Of a DNA stretch of 42,645 bases, positions 27,251-34,718 are shown one piece after another. How positions within the stretch are numbered: the stretch's first letter is position 1; each line of letters opens with the position of its first letter. The stretch is taken from positions 113,537 to 156,181 of the forward strand of contig JAGOPY010000007.1 in NCBI GenBank assembly GCA_017991835.1, given 5' to 3'. Made by a program: the position numbers and the translations under genes. The notes beneath the pieces are model-generated. The model saw nothing but the letters and a program-made list of their open reading frames with translations. It did no database searches and was not told the origin of the DNA. The stretch comes from Bacteroidales bacterium. GTDB lineage: Bacteria > Bacteroidota > Bacteroidia > Bacteroidales > JAGOPY01.

Positions 27251-27456
27251 TTAATAACCAATAGCGACACAAACCTTTCGGTAAACATTCAACTTATCCA
27301 CCTCAAATCGGAGCAGGTACACTCCGGCACCGAATCGGGCGGACAAATGGTAAGCGTCCCGTTTTCATAGGAAATGCAGCCCGGAGGAGGATAAACCTGG
27401 CAAAGTGCAAAACCTGAAATGACGATTAATGCGCAACAAATTAAGAATGATTTCAT
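27251..27456 (-). pseudogene. Relic of a T9SS-exported protein with internal deletion
   Basis: From ATG 27456 the frame encodes a signal peptide (MKSFLICCALIVISGFALCQ), then VYPPPGCISYENGTLTICPP, an opening typical of Bacteroidota secreted proteins. It closes after 55 codons at TGA 27289-27291. One frame over, starting within the same codons (about 27330), the strand reads GAGVYLLRFEVDKLNVYRKV and on to TAA 27251-27253. This is the last strand pair of a T9SS sorting domain (compare GVYLLRVTIKN in the gene at 2799). The start and end of a secreted protein are therefore joined out of frame with the whole middle missing. The 55-codon frame could still be expressed as a small secreted peptide, but nothing suggests it is. 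Confidence 0.82.
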
Positions 27457-27537
27457 TGTAAAAATGTTAGCCTGGTATCTGCCTGCTAAAGATACGAATT
27501 CTCAGGTGATATTTCTGAATCATCCGGAATTCAATAT

Positions 27538-27545
27538 AAATTTGA
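27538..27545 (+). promoter_or_regulatory. Bacteroidota -7 box TAAATTTG
   Basis: Exact TAnnTTTG match with 17 bp between the box and the GH29 ATG. Confidence 0.6.
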
Positions 27546-27562
27546 TTGAAATATAAACCATT

Positions 27563-28984
27563 ATGAAAAAATCTTTACTAATAATACTCTGTTCACTCTT
27601 CACCCTTCACGGTTCACTTGCTCAGAATGAGCGGATGCAATGGTTCAAAGATGCCAAACTCGGAATTTTCATCCACTGGGGGATCTATGCCGTGAATGGC
27701 ATCGACGAGTCGTGGTCGTTTTACAACGAATACCTTCCGTATGAAGAGTATATGAAGCAGCTTGACGGCTTTGGCGCCGAAAATTACGATCCGCAGGCCT
27801 GGGCCGGCCTGATCCGGGAAAGCGGCGCCCGCTATGCCGTTCTGACTTCGAAACACCACGACGGCGTTGCGCTGTGGGACACCGATGCCGGCGACCTGTC
27901 GGTGGTAAAGAGAACGCCCGCAGGAAAAGATCTCATCGCTCCGTTCTGCAACGCACTGTGGGCGGAAGGGCTGAAAGTCGGACTGTACTATTCGCTGCTC
28001 GACTGGTCGCATCCCGATTACCCGAACTTTACCCGCAACCGGAAACGCTACGAGAAGGACTCCATCCCCTCGCGCTGGGATAATTTCGACCGGTTCAACC
28101 GGGCCCAGATCACCGAGATCACAACGCGCTACAATCCCGACCTGGTGTGGTTCGACGGCGACTGGGAACAAAGCGCGGAGGTGTGGAAAGCGGCGGAGAT
28201 CAGGGAGATGCTGCTCAATAACAATACCAATGTCATTATCAATAGCAGGTTGCAGGGATATGGAGATTATGCCACGCCGGAGCAGGGGATCCCGGTTTCA
28301 AGGCCGAAAGACGAATACTGGGAACTGTGCATGACCATGAACGACTCCTGGGGTTTCCAACCCAACGATACGAACTACAAGCCGGTAAACCTCATCATCC
28401 GCATCTTTGCCGACGTGATCGGCATGGGCGGCAACCTGCTGCTCGACATCGGCCCCATGGCCGACGGCACGATACCGGAAGACCAGGTCGCTATCCTGAA
28501 AGAACTGGGCCGTTGGACTTCGAAACACAGCGAAGCGATCTACGGCACGCTGGCGGGGCTGCCCAAGGATTGCTACTATGGCAGTTCGACATTATCTGCT
28601 GACAGCACTGTTTTGTATCTCTTTATTCCGTCAAATTCCAAATCCCAGGTATCAAATTCCAAATCCCAAGTACCAAATTCCAAACAAAATCCAAATCTCA
28701 AATCCGAAAATCCAATCGAAAATCCCCAAATCCTCAAATCTCCAAATCCCCAAATCTCCCAATCATCTTACAGCCCTGCCATCCTGCTGAAGGGAATTAC
28801 AAACAAGATCAACAGCATCCGGGTCGTCGGCAACGGCACAAAGCTGGAGCAGACTACCTGGCTAAAGCCGTGGTGGAGCAGCAATCCCGGGCTGATCGGG
28901 ATTACCATTCCTGCAGAGGCGATGGATCCGGACATGACGGTGATCGCGGTAGAATTCGAAGGGAAACTTAAGGTGAAGTTCTGA
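27563..28984 (+). CDS. GH29 alpha-L-fucosidase, exported
   Basis: 473 residues. A signal peptide (MKKSLLIILCSLFTLHGSLAQ) is followed directly by the GH29 barrel: MQWFKDAKLGIFIHWGIYAV, YAVLTSKHHDGVALWDT, VGLYYSLLDWSHPDY, and NPDLVWFDGDWE, where D198 is the expected nucleophile. It releases alpha-linked fucose from glycans, probably in the periplasm. The C-terminal beta domain is interrupted after TVLYLFIP by a ~46-residue Ser/Asn/Lys/Pro/Gln-rich stretch encoded by microrepeat DNA; normal strands resume at YSPAILLKGITNKINSIRVV. The nearby GH3 enzyme suggests a glycan-degrading neighbourhood, but no SusCD pair is present. Confidence 0.94.
   Translation: MKKSLLIILCSLFTLHGSLAQNERMQWFKDAKLGIFIHWGIYAVNGIDESWSFYNEYLPYEEYMKQLDGFGAENYDPQAWAGLIRESGARYAVLTSKHHDGVALWDTDAGDLSVVKRTPAGKDLIAPFCNALWAEGLKVGLYYSLLDWSHPDYPNFTRNRKRYEKDSIPSRWDNFDRFNRAQITEITTRYNPDLVWFDGDWEQSAEVWKAAEIREMLLNNNTNVIINSRLQGYGDYATPEQGIPVSRPKDEYWELCMTMNDSWGFQPNDTNYKPVNLIIRIFADVIGMGGNLLLDIGPMADGTIPEDQVAILKELGRWTSKHSEAIYGTLAGLPKDCYYGSSTLSADSTVLYLFIPSNSKSQVSNSKSQVPNSKQNPNLKSENPIENPQILKSPNPQISQSSYSPAILLKGITNKINSIRVVGNGTKLEQTTWLKPWWSSNPGLIGITIPAEAMDPDMTVIAVEFEGKLKVKF
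28631..28768 (+). repeat. In-frame microrepeat (CAAATTCCAAATCCCA type) in GH29
   Basis: About 138 bp of reiterated CAAATTCCAAATCCC, CCAAATCTC and CCCCAAATCT units with no strong complement of G. The length is a multiple of three and keeps the frame. It reads SNSKSQV twice, then a run of N/P/K/S/Q/I residues. Confidence 0.88.
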
Positions 28985-28993
28985 TAATTATTT

Positions 28994-29112
28994 ACCACAT
29001 AGGCACAACTTGTCCCGAAACCTCGGGATAGAGCACATAGGATCACATAGGATCTAATTTGTTTTCTATGTGTTCTATCCCGAGGTTTCGGGACAAGTTG
29101 TGCCTATGTGGT
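28994..29112. terminator. Long inverted repeat between convergent genes
   Basis: Arms 28994-29040 and 29066-29112 match at 46 of 47 positions around a 25-bp loop. Each arm contains ACAACTTGTCCCG-AAACCT-CGGGA, itself a small hairpin. It sits between the GH29 stop (28984) and the stop of the convergent amidotransferase (29121), so it would terminate both transcripts. It also looks like two inverted copies of a dispersed repeat, because related units occur at 29875-29985. Confidence 0.85.
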
Positions 29113-29120
29113 GAAAATAA

Positions 29121-29819
29121 TCATTCATCTCCGACCAGATAAAGCATCAGTCTATCAATAAGATCATCCATTGAAGATAGGTATTCATCCGCATATTTGA
29201 CAATTTCTTCCTCACTCTGAATGAACCTTCCCGGCACCAGCTCCTTCTTGAAATGAAAACAGAAATCCTGTAGCGTCTGCATGTCGGCCTCCGGATGGAA
29301 CTGGATGGCCAGGACATTTTTTCCGTACCGAAAGGCCTGGTTTTTTGTGGCTTCGCTGCTGGCCAGGAGCGCTGCCCTTTCGGGCAGGTCGAACGTTTCG
29401 CCGTGCCAGTGCAAGGTCGTGAATGAAGCAGGAAATTGGAAATTGGAAATTTGGGGTGGCTTTATTGCCGTCACAGGGAACCAGCCGATCTCTTTGGTTT
29501 TGTTGGGATAGACCCGGGCGCCGAGGGCGCTGGCAATGAGCTGCGCACCGAGGCAGATGCCCAGGACCGGCTTACCAGTAGCGATAAATTCCCGGATAAA
29601 TTGCTTTTCAGCGATGAGCCAGGGAAATTTGTCTTCATCGTTCACACTCATCGATCCGCCCATGATGACAAGGAAATCGACCGAATTTATCTCAGGAAAA
29701 TATACTTTCTCAGCAAAAACGGTAAAAGTGAGATCATAGCCGGCATTCTTCAGCCAGGGCTGGATGGTTCCGGGGCCTTCGAAGGCGAGATGCTGAAAGA
29801 TGTGTGCACGCATCATCAT
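29121..29819 (-). CDS. Class I glutamine amidotransferase (GMP synthase-like)
   Basis: 232 residues with an intact GATase1 triad: C89 in VLGICLGAQLIA, H175 and E177 in AIQFHPEAD. Also VIMGGSMSVNDED near residue 52 and LHWHGETFDLP. The family hydrolyses glutamine to ammonia or, in some stand-alone members, cleaves gamma-glutamyl compounds. No synthetase domain is present, so it acts alone or with an unlinked partner. Three consecutive ATGs (29819, 29816, 29813) are possible starts. Residues 121-132 (PPQISNFQFPAS) come from microrepeat DNA. A -7 box lies 8 bp upstream. Confidence 0.92.
   Translation of the reverse strand: MMMRAHIFQHLAFEGPGTIQPWLKNAGYDLTFTVFAEKVYFPEINSVDFLVIMGGSMSVNDEDKFPWLIAEKQFIREFIATGKPVLGICLGAQLIASALGARVYPNKTKEIGWFPVTAIKPPQISNFQFPASFTTLHWHGETFDLPERAALLASSEATKNQAFRYGKNVLAIQFHPEADMQTLQDFCFHFKKELVPGRFIQSEEEIVKYADEYLSSMDDLIDRLMLYLVGDE
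29431..29455. repeat. In-frame microrepeat GGAAATTGGAAATTGGAAAT in the amidotransferase
   Basis: Three tandem GGAAATTG units in frame, encoding ISNFQFP on the minus strand, between strand VTAIKPP and the TLHWHGE motif. Confidence 0.75.
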
Positions 29820-29827
29820 TTTTTTGA

Positions 29828-29835
29828 CAAAACTA
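29828..29835 (-). promoter_or_regulatory. Bacteroidota -7 box (TAGTTTTG on minus strand)
   Basis: Exact match with 8 bp between the box and the first ATG of the amidotransferase. Predicts a very short leader. Confidence 0.55.
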
Positions 29836-29874
29836 ATATTAACAATGATAATCCTGGTGTAAACTCTATGCTAA

Positions 29875-29985
29875 CTCTCCCGCCATGCGGGACAAGTTGT
29901 GTACCTTTGTGCCACTCCGTGGTGAGTTAAGGTTCTCACCACAGATTACACGGATTTACACAAGTTATCCCGCAAGGCGGGAGAG
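29875..29985. repeat. Inverted pair of TCCCG...CGGGACAAGTTGTG repeats
   Basis: Arms 29875-29903 and 29957-29985 match at 26 of 29 positions. Each has a GC hairpin (CTCCCGC..GCGGGA) followed by CAAGTTGTGTA. Relatives form the long inverted repeat at 28994-29112. A TACCTTTG box at 29902-29909 directly abuts the left arm and points towards the GH3 gene 95 bp away. The stretch reads open on the plus strand in frame with GH3, but I do not consider it coding. Confidence 0.8.
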
Positions 29986-30004
29986 TAAACACATAATATT
30001 AAAG

Positions 30005-32146
30005 ATGAATAAGTTACTGCCGGTTTTACTGTTTGTTTTCTGCTCAGTACGAATCTTTTCACAGGAATATCCTTATCAGGATCCCGAATTACCTACGGAT
30101 CAGCGAATTGCCGACCTTCTTTCGCGACTGACAACCGAAGAAAAAATATCGCAGCTCCTGTACAACAGCCCGGCGGTCGGGCGGCTGGGCATCCCCGAAT
30201 ATAACTGGTGGAACGAGTGCCTTCACGGCGTCGGAAGGGCGGGGCGGGCAACTGTCTTTCCGCAGGCCGTCGGACTGGCGGCAACCTTTGATACGAGCCT
30301 TGTCCGGCGGATCGGAGATGCCATCTCAACCGAAGCCCGTGCAAAATACAACCTGGCGGTGATGAAAGGCAACCGGGAACAATACATGGGCCTCTCGTTC
30401 TGGACGCCCAACATCAATATTTTCCGCGATCCGCGCTGGGGCCGCGGACAGGAGACCTATGGCGAAGACCCGTTCCTGACAGGCCGGATAGGTGCGGCGT
30501 TTGTGAGGGGATTGCAGGGCAGCGACCCGAAGTACCTCAAGGCAGCCGCCTGTGCCAAACATTTCGCCGTACACAGCGGGCCGGAAAAAACCCGCCACGA
30601 ATTCAACGCTCTGCCCGACACGACCGACTTTCGCGAAACTTACCTGCCGGCCTTTAAAACGCTCGTCGATGCCGGGATTGAAGCAGTTATGTGTGCATAC
30701 AACAGGCTTTACGACGAGCCTTGCTGCGGCAGCCCGTTCCTATTGAATGATATTTTAAGAACAGATTGGGGATTTAAAGGCCATATCGTAACCGATTGCT
30801 GGGCCCTCGACGATATCTGGCTCAGGCACAAGGTGGTGCCGACGCGGGAAGAGGCGGCAGCCATGGCCGCCCGGGCCGGCGTCAACCTGAATTGCGGGTA
30901 CATTTACCAGTATCTGCAGCAGGCTATCGAGAAAGGGCTGATCCGGGAATCCATCCTCGATTCAGTTCTGGCTCCGTTGCTCAGGACCCGCTTCAAGCTA
31001 GGGTTGTTCGATCCTCCGGAGCTCCTTCCCTGGTCAGATTTGGGTGAAGCGGATGTCGACAACCCTGTGCATCGCGCCCTGGCCCGGGAAGCTGCGGTGA
31101 AGTCGATGGTATTGCTGAAGAATGAAAAAAACTTACTGCCGCTCAATCGAGACTCCATCTCAAATATTTTCGTCACCGGGCCGACAGCCGCCGATATCCT
31201 GGCGCTGACAGGCAACTACAACGGCTGGTCGGGCGAAATGGTGACCTTCCTGGAAGGGATCACCCGGGCGGTCGATGCAGGGACGAAAGTGGATTACTCC
31301 CCGGGATGCCGGCTGAGCGAACCGGGCGGTTACACCGGGTTCTGGGAAGCGCAGATGGCTGATGTGATCGTCGTTTGCCTGGGCAACACCCGCATGCTCG
31401 AAGGGGAAGAGGGCGACGCCATGCTCAATGCCAACGGGGGCGACCGGGCCGATCTCCGCCTTCCCGAGAGCCAACGGGAATTCCTGCGGCAGCTCCGCAG
31501 CAAAACGACAGGAAAACCGCTTATTGCCGTCGTTACAGGCGGCAGCGCCATCGCCATGCGCGATGTGCTCGATTATGCCGATGCCGTCCTGTTTGCCTGG
31601 TATCCGGGGGAAGAAGGCGGTAATGCACTGGCCGATATCCTGTTTGGAAAAGTCAGTCCTGGCGGGAAACTGCCTGTTACGTTCTACAGATCCACAGACG
31701 ACCTTCCACCTTTCGATGATTACACTATGAAAGGCAGGACCTACAAGTACTTTGAAGGGAATCCGCAGTTTCCGTTCGGTTTCGGAATGAGTTATACAAC
31801 ATTTAAATATTCGGAATTTAAGATCATGGAAGATTTTTATTCTGAAGGAAATAATATCCGGTTCAGGGTCAGGATCGAAAACACAGGAAACTACCCGGGG
31901 GATGAAGTGATGATGGTCTATGCGTCGTATTCGGGCGGAGAGAGGAAAACGAAGCACCTCGCCGGTTTTGAAAGGGTTTCCCTGGAGCCCGGTGGGAGCC
32001 GGACTGTGACGATGGAGATCGACCTCAAAAACCTTTATCACTGGGATAATCAAAAAAATTGTTATTTTGTCGAACCTGGCAGTTACCTGGTGGAAGTTAC
32101 CTCCGCCTCGAAAGTTGCCGGATTCTTTGAGGTTGAAGCCCGATGA
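30005..32146 (+). CDS. GH3 family beta-glycosidase (xylosidase/glucosidase type), exported
   Basis: 713 residues from ATG 30005, where a signal peptide begins (MNKLLPVLLFVFCSVRIFSQ); the in-frame extension to 29885 is repeat DNA. The GH3 N-domain carries IPEYNWWNECLHGVGR, FWTPNINIFRDPRWGRGQET, CAKHFAVHSGPE and HIVTDCWALDDIW, with nucleophile D264. The (alpha/beta)6 C-domain has VLLKNEKNLLPL and GKLPVTFY, followed by a fibronectin-like tail (RFRVRIENTGNYPGDEV). NWWNE with RxxYGEDPFLTG is most like beta-xylosidase/beta-glucosidase subgroups; specificity is inferred. Its TGA overlaps the antiporter ATG (ATGA), so the two are translationally coupled. Confidence 0.94.
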   Translation: MNKLLPVLLFVFCSVRIFSQEYPYQDPELPTDQRIADLLSRLTTEEKISQLLYNSPAVGRLGIPEYNWWNECLHGVGRAGRATVFPQAVGLAATFDTSLVRRIGDAISTEARAKYNLAVMKGNREQYMGLSFWTPNINIFRDPRWGRGQETYGEDPFLTGRIGAAFVRGLQGSDPKYLKAAACAKHFAVHSGPEKTRHEFNALPDTTDFRETYLPAFKTLVDAGIEAVMCAYNRLYDEPCCGSPFLLNDILRTDWGFKGHIVTDCWALDDIWLRHKVVPTREEAAAMAARAGVNLNCGYIYQYLQQAIEKGLIRESILDSVLAPLLRTRFKLGLFDPPELLPWSDLGEADVDNPVHRALAREAAVKSMVLLKNEKNLLPLNRDSISNIFVTGPTAADILALTGNYNGWSGEMVTFLEGITRAVDAGTKVDYSPGCRLSEPGGYTGFWEAQMADVIVVCLGNTRMLEGEEGDAMLNANGGDRADLRLPESQREFLRQLRSKTTGKPLIAVVTGGSAIAMRDVLDYADAVLFAWYPGEEGGNALADILFGKVSPGGKLPVTFYRSTDDLPPFDDYTMKGRTYKYFEGNPQFPFGFGMSYTTFKYSEFKIMEDFYSEGNNIRFRVRIENTGNYPGDEVMMVYASYSGGERKTKHLAGFERVSLEPGGSRTVTMEIDLKNLYHWDNQKNCYFVEPGSYLVEVTSASKVAGFFEVEAR

Positions 32147-33603
32147 CCATAACGATAGATAATATCCTCCTGATTGGATCCATCCTGCTGTTTATCAGCA
32201 TACTGGCAGGAAAAACCAGTTTCAGGCTGGGCGTCCCGACATTGATCTTCTTCGTGATTGTCGGAATGCTGGCCGGCTCGGAAGGGATCGGAGGGATCAA
32301 TTTCAACGATCCCAAACTAACCAAATTCATCGGGATCATTGCGTTGAATTTCATTCTTTTCGCCGGTGGATTCGATACCGACTGGAAAACGATCCGGCCT
32401 GTCCTGTCAAAAGGTGTCACACTGTCGACACTGGGGGTATTCATGACGGCAACATTTTTAGGCCTGTTTGTTTACCTGGTCACCGACTTCACTTTGTTAG
32501 AAGGGCTTTTGCTGGGTGCCATCGTTTCCTCGACCGATGCGGCGGCGGTCTTCTCCATCCTCCGCTCCAAAGGGCTCGGTCTGAAAGGGAGCCTGCGGCA
32601 GACACTCGAGCTGGAGAGCGGCAGCAACGATCCCATGGCCTATTTCCTGACGATCATGCTCACCATGCTGATTACGGAGCAGGACAAAAGCATTATCGAC
32701 GTCATTCCACTGTTTCTCATGCAGTTTGCCTTCGGTTCGCTGATCGGGCTAGGGATGGGATATGCCAGCCGTTTCATCATCAACCGGATTCGCCTCGACT
32801 ACGACGGCCTTTACCCGGTCCTGGTCATTGCCCTGATGCTCTTTACCTTTTCAGCGGCAGACTACATCAACGGAAACGGTTTCCTGGCCGTATACCTGAT
32901 GGCGCTGTACCTCGGAAACCGTGACCTTATCCACAAAAAATCGCTCATCCGGGCTTTCGACGGTTTTGCATGGCTGATGCAGATCGTGCTGTTTCTCACC
33001 CTGGGATTGCTGGTTTTTCCAAGCGATCTTGTCCTGGTAACGGGTATCGGGCTGATCATCTCCCTGTTCCTGATTATTGTGGCAAGGCCGTTGAGTGTAT
33101 TTATTTCACTGGCCTTTTTCAGGATGAAGATCAGGGATCGGTTTTTCATCTCCTGGGTTGGGCTCCGGGGCGCCGTGCCCATAGTGTTTGCCACCTATCC
33201 CCTGCTGGCCGGTATCAGTAAAGCCGGGATGATCTTCAATATAGTCTTTTTCATCTCGATGACTTCGGTGCTTATCCAGGGGACAACGCTGCCACGGGTA
33301 GCACGCTGGCTGCATGTTACCCTTCCGGAGAAGGTAAGGCGCCGCACCCCGCTTGACCTGGCGCTTTCAGAAGATTTCAAATCGGAGTTCATCGAAATTG
33401 ATATTACAGCTCACAGTCATGCCGCCGGCAAGCAGGTGATGGCCCTGGGTTTCCCGAAGAGATCGCTCATCGTACTCATCAAACGGAACGGTAAATATCT
33501 GACACCCAACGGCTCAACCGTGATCGAAGCCGGCGACCAGCTTGTGATCCTGGCCGAAGATACCGGAGCTATTGACGAGATCAGGGAGAGGATAGAGGCA
33601 TGA
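32143..33603 (+). CDS. CPA1-type cation/proton antiporter with RCK-C domain (NhaP2/CvrA-like)
   Basis: 486 residues with 11-13 membrane helices. Ion-site motifs are SSTDAAAVFSIL (D132) and LELESGSNDPMAYF (N162-D163), as in electroneutral CPA1 exchangers. Residues ~400-486 form an RCK_C/TrkA_C-like regulatory domain (EIDITAHSHAAGKQVMAL ... GDQLVILAEDTGA). This layout is that of the K+(Na+)/H+ antiporter NhaP2/CvrA group, which expels cations from the cytoplasm. It overlaps GH3 by four bases, an unusual operon partner for a glycosidase. Repeat-rich DNA follows immediately. Confidence 0.93.
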   Translation: MTITIDNILLIGSILLFISILAGKTSFRLGVPTLIFFVIVGMLAGSEGIGGINFNDPKLTKFIGIIALNFILFAGGFDTDWKTIRPVLSKGVTLSTLGVFMTATFLGLFVYLVTDFTLLEGLLLGAIVSSTDAAAVFSILRSKGLGLKGSLRQTLELESGSNDPMAYFLTIMLTMLITEQDKSIIDVIPLFLMQFAFGSLIGLGMGYASRFIINRIRLDYDGLYPVLVIALMLFTFSAADYINGNGFLAVYLMALYLGNRDLIHKKSLIRAFDGFAWLMQIVLFLTLGLLVFPSDLVLVTGIGLIISLFLIIVARPLSVFISLAFFRMKIRDRFFISWVGLRGAVPIVFATYPLLAGISKAGMIFNIVFFISMTSVLIQGTTLPRVARWLHVTLPEKVRRRTPLDLALSEDFKSEFIEIDITAHSHAAGKQVMALGFPKRSLIVLIKRNGKYLTPNGSTVIEAGDQLVILAEDTGAIDEIRERIEA

Positions 33604-33682
33604 CATTGTCCATTGTCCATTTTCCATTGTCCAGATAAAGACATGGAAAATGGAAAATGCACAATGGACAATGGACAATGAA
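33604..33682. repeat. CATTGTCCATTGTCC / GGACAATGGACAATG inverted microrepeat
   Basis: CATTGTCC units on the left and ACAATGG units on the right form an imperfect inverted repeat just after the antiporter stop, with GATAAAGACATGG in the loop. It may fold as a terminator-like hairpin. Confidence 0.8.
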
Positions 33683-33701
33683 AATTGCACCTGGGATTTT
33701 C

Positions 33702-34061
33702 TCACTTTTTCATGTTTTTTCTGGCTGTCATAACGGTTTTATGGAAAATCGCCAGTAATTGATCAGATTCCTCAAGCACCTTTTCTACCAGATCAGGGCT
33801 TTCACTCAGTTTTGTCGATCCGATGATTTGCAAGTTGATACTGGTTTCCCTTAATTCTTTCAGCACAATGCTTGTTTTGTGAATAAAATCGTTTCTTGAT
33901 TCAGCACCTTGGGCTTCACCATAATTCAAAACAACACTGGTGCCGGAACGGATCATTTGATTAGCTAAACACGTCGATGCAAAGCTTCCATCAAGAGTTT
34001 TACTGATTTCCACGATGGAGACCGCAAACTCTACCAACCTTTTCTCAATTTCTTTTCTCAT
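33702..34061 (-). CDS. Four-helix-bundle protein (S23/IVS-type family)
   Basis: 119 residues, all-helical: VEFAVSIVEISKTLDGSFAS, LANQMIRSGTSVVLNYGEAQ, DFIHKTSIVLKELRETSINL and LLAIFHKTVMTAR. This is the four-helix-bundle family first seen encoded in intervening sequences of 23S rRNA genes, and common as stand-alone genes in Bacteroidota. The conserved RSGTS(V/I)xxNYxEAxxA core is intact. The function is not established; a pentameric, possibly nucleic-acid-binding protein is known from structures of relatives. No rRNA lies nearby, and it is flanked on both sides by CAATGGACAATG microrepeats. Confidence 0.9.
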   Translation of the reverse strand: MRKEIEKRLVEFAVSIVEISKTLDGSFASTCLANQMIRSGTSVVLNYGEAQGAESRNDFIHKTSIVLKELRETSINLQIIGSTKLSESPDLVEKVLEESDQLLAIFHKTVMTARKNMKK

Positions 34062-34144
34062 AGTGTTTTAATTATTAATCCGGTTTTTCGGGTAAAAATA
34101 CCCGGTCATGGCAAAATATTTTTCTTTGTTACTCATTTTCACTT

Positions 34145-34180
34145 GGAAAATGGACAATGCACAATGGACAATGCACAATC
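34145..34180. repeat. GGACAATGCACAATGG microrepeat
   Basis: Second copy of the CAATGGACAATGCACAATG family, 460 bp from the first at 33604, so the S23-family gene lies between the two. Confidence 0.75.
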
Positions 34181-34187
34181 TTTTATG

Positions 34188-34195
34188 TAATTTTG
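34188..34195 (+). promoter_or_regulatory. Bacteroidota -7 box TAATTTTG
   Basis: Exact TAnnTTTG match with 16 bp between the box and the ATG of the 36-residue mini-protein. It starts eight bases after the microrepeat. Confidence 0.55.
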
Positions 34196-34211
34196 AAGAA
34201 AAATTCCGGTT

Positions 34212-34322
34212 ATGTCAAAGAGCCACGATCAGAAAAAAGAGGCCAAGAAGGCCCCGACCAAGTCGCTGAAGGAGAAGCGGCTGGAAAAGAAGGAAAAACA
34301 GGCCAAGAAAGGCCAGATTTAA
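34212..34322 (+). CDS. 36-residue Lys-rich basic mini-protein
   Basis: The frame from ATG 34212 to TAA 34320-34322 encodes a very basic peptide starting MSKSHDQKKEAKKAPTKSL and continuing with KEK/EKK repeats to KKGQI. A good promoter box lies 16 bp upstream, and the composition is not that of random DNA. Small proteins of this look (SHDQKK start, Lys/Ala/Glu-rich) are, as far as I recall, widespread in Bacteroidota, but I cannot verify this here. A nucleic-acid- or ribosome-associated role is possible. It could be missed by annotation pipelines because of its length. Confidence 0.7.
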   Translation: MSKSHDQKKEAKKAPTKSLKEKRLEKKEKQAKKGQI

Positions 34323-34653
34323 GTATAAGCGCACAATATTGCTGCAACTTATCTTCCCGGATGAAATAAGTAATACTTCCGGGATGGGTAGGTATTATAA
34401 TGGTTCCGGGTTCCGGAGTATGGGTTCCAAGTTCCAAGTTCCAGGTTCCGGGTTCCAGCGTTCCAATGTTCTAACGTTCCAATGTTTCGGGGTCCGGAGT
34501 CCGGGTTCCAGTGTATAAAATCCCTTGAACTCCGTAGGAGTTCCATTATTGTAGCAAAGCCAGCGAAACCCGGAACGATTTTCCCCTCCCCCGGAAATCA
34601 CAGACAGACCGAAATAACCGGCATGGGAGGGGATTATGGGGTGGGGAAAGGGA
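34323..34653. other. Non-coding stretch with GGTTCC microrepeats
   Basis: No convincing frame. From 34402 to 34512 the sequence is built of GGTTCCGG, GGTTCCAA and GTTCCAAT units. G-rich DNA with GGGAGGGGATTATGGGGTGG follows at about 34625-34645, just before the solitary CRISPR-like repeat. Confidence 0.7.
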
Positions 34654-34674
34654 ATCCTTAGAAAATTACTTCAA
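34654..34674. other. Solitary CRISPR-repeat-like sequence (possible anti-repeat)
   Basis: ATCCTTAGAAAATTAC followed by TTCAA is identical over 21 bases to repeat 5 of the five-repeat array 825 bp away, and differs at one base from repeats 1-4; similarity ends on both sides. On the plus strand, CTTCA..TGAAG and TTACTTC..GAAGTAA can fold, and a run of seven T follows at 34701. The promoter box of the toxin-antitoxin operon starts 36 bp after it. It could be a tracrRNA anti-repeat, a leftover array end, or a regulatory copy. Confidence 0.7.
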
Positions 34675-34710
34675 CGACCTGTGAAGAAGTAATAAAAATG
34701 TTTTTTTGGG

Positions 34711-34718
34711 TATCTTTG
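34711..34718 (+). promoter_or_regulatory. Bacteroidota -7 box TATCTTTG
   Basis: Exact match with 22 bp between the box and the antitoxin ATG. Likely promoter of the toxin-antitoxin pair. Confidence 0.6.

Noticed and set aside
29885..30004. 40-codon N-terminal extension of GH3
   Set aside because: It is inverted-repeat DNA, and a clear signal peptide starts at ATG 30005.
34089..34104. CGGGTA-AAAA-TACCCG hairpin upstream of the S23-family gene
   Set aside because: A 6-bp stem with its T-run on the 5' side of the plus strand does not fit a terminator for any neighbouring transcript, and nothing else supports a role.
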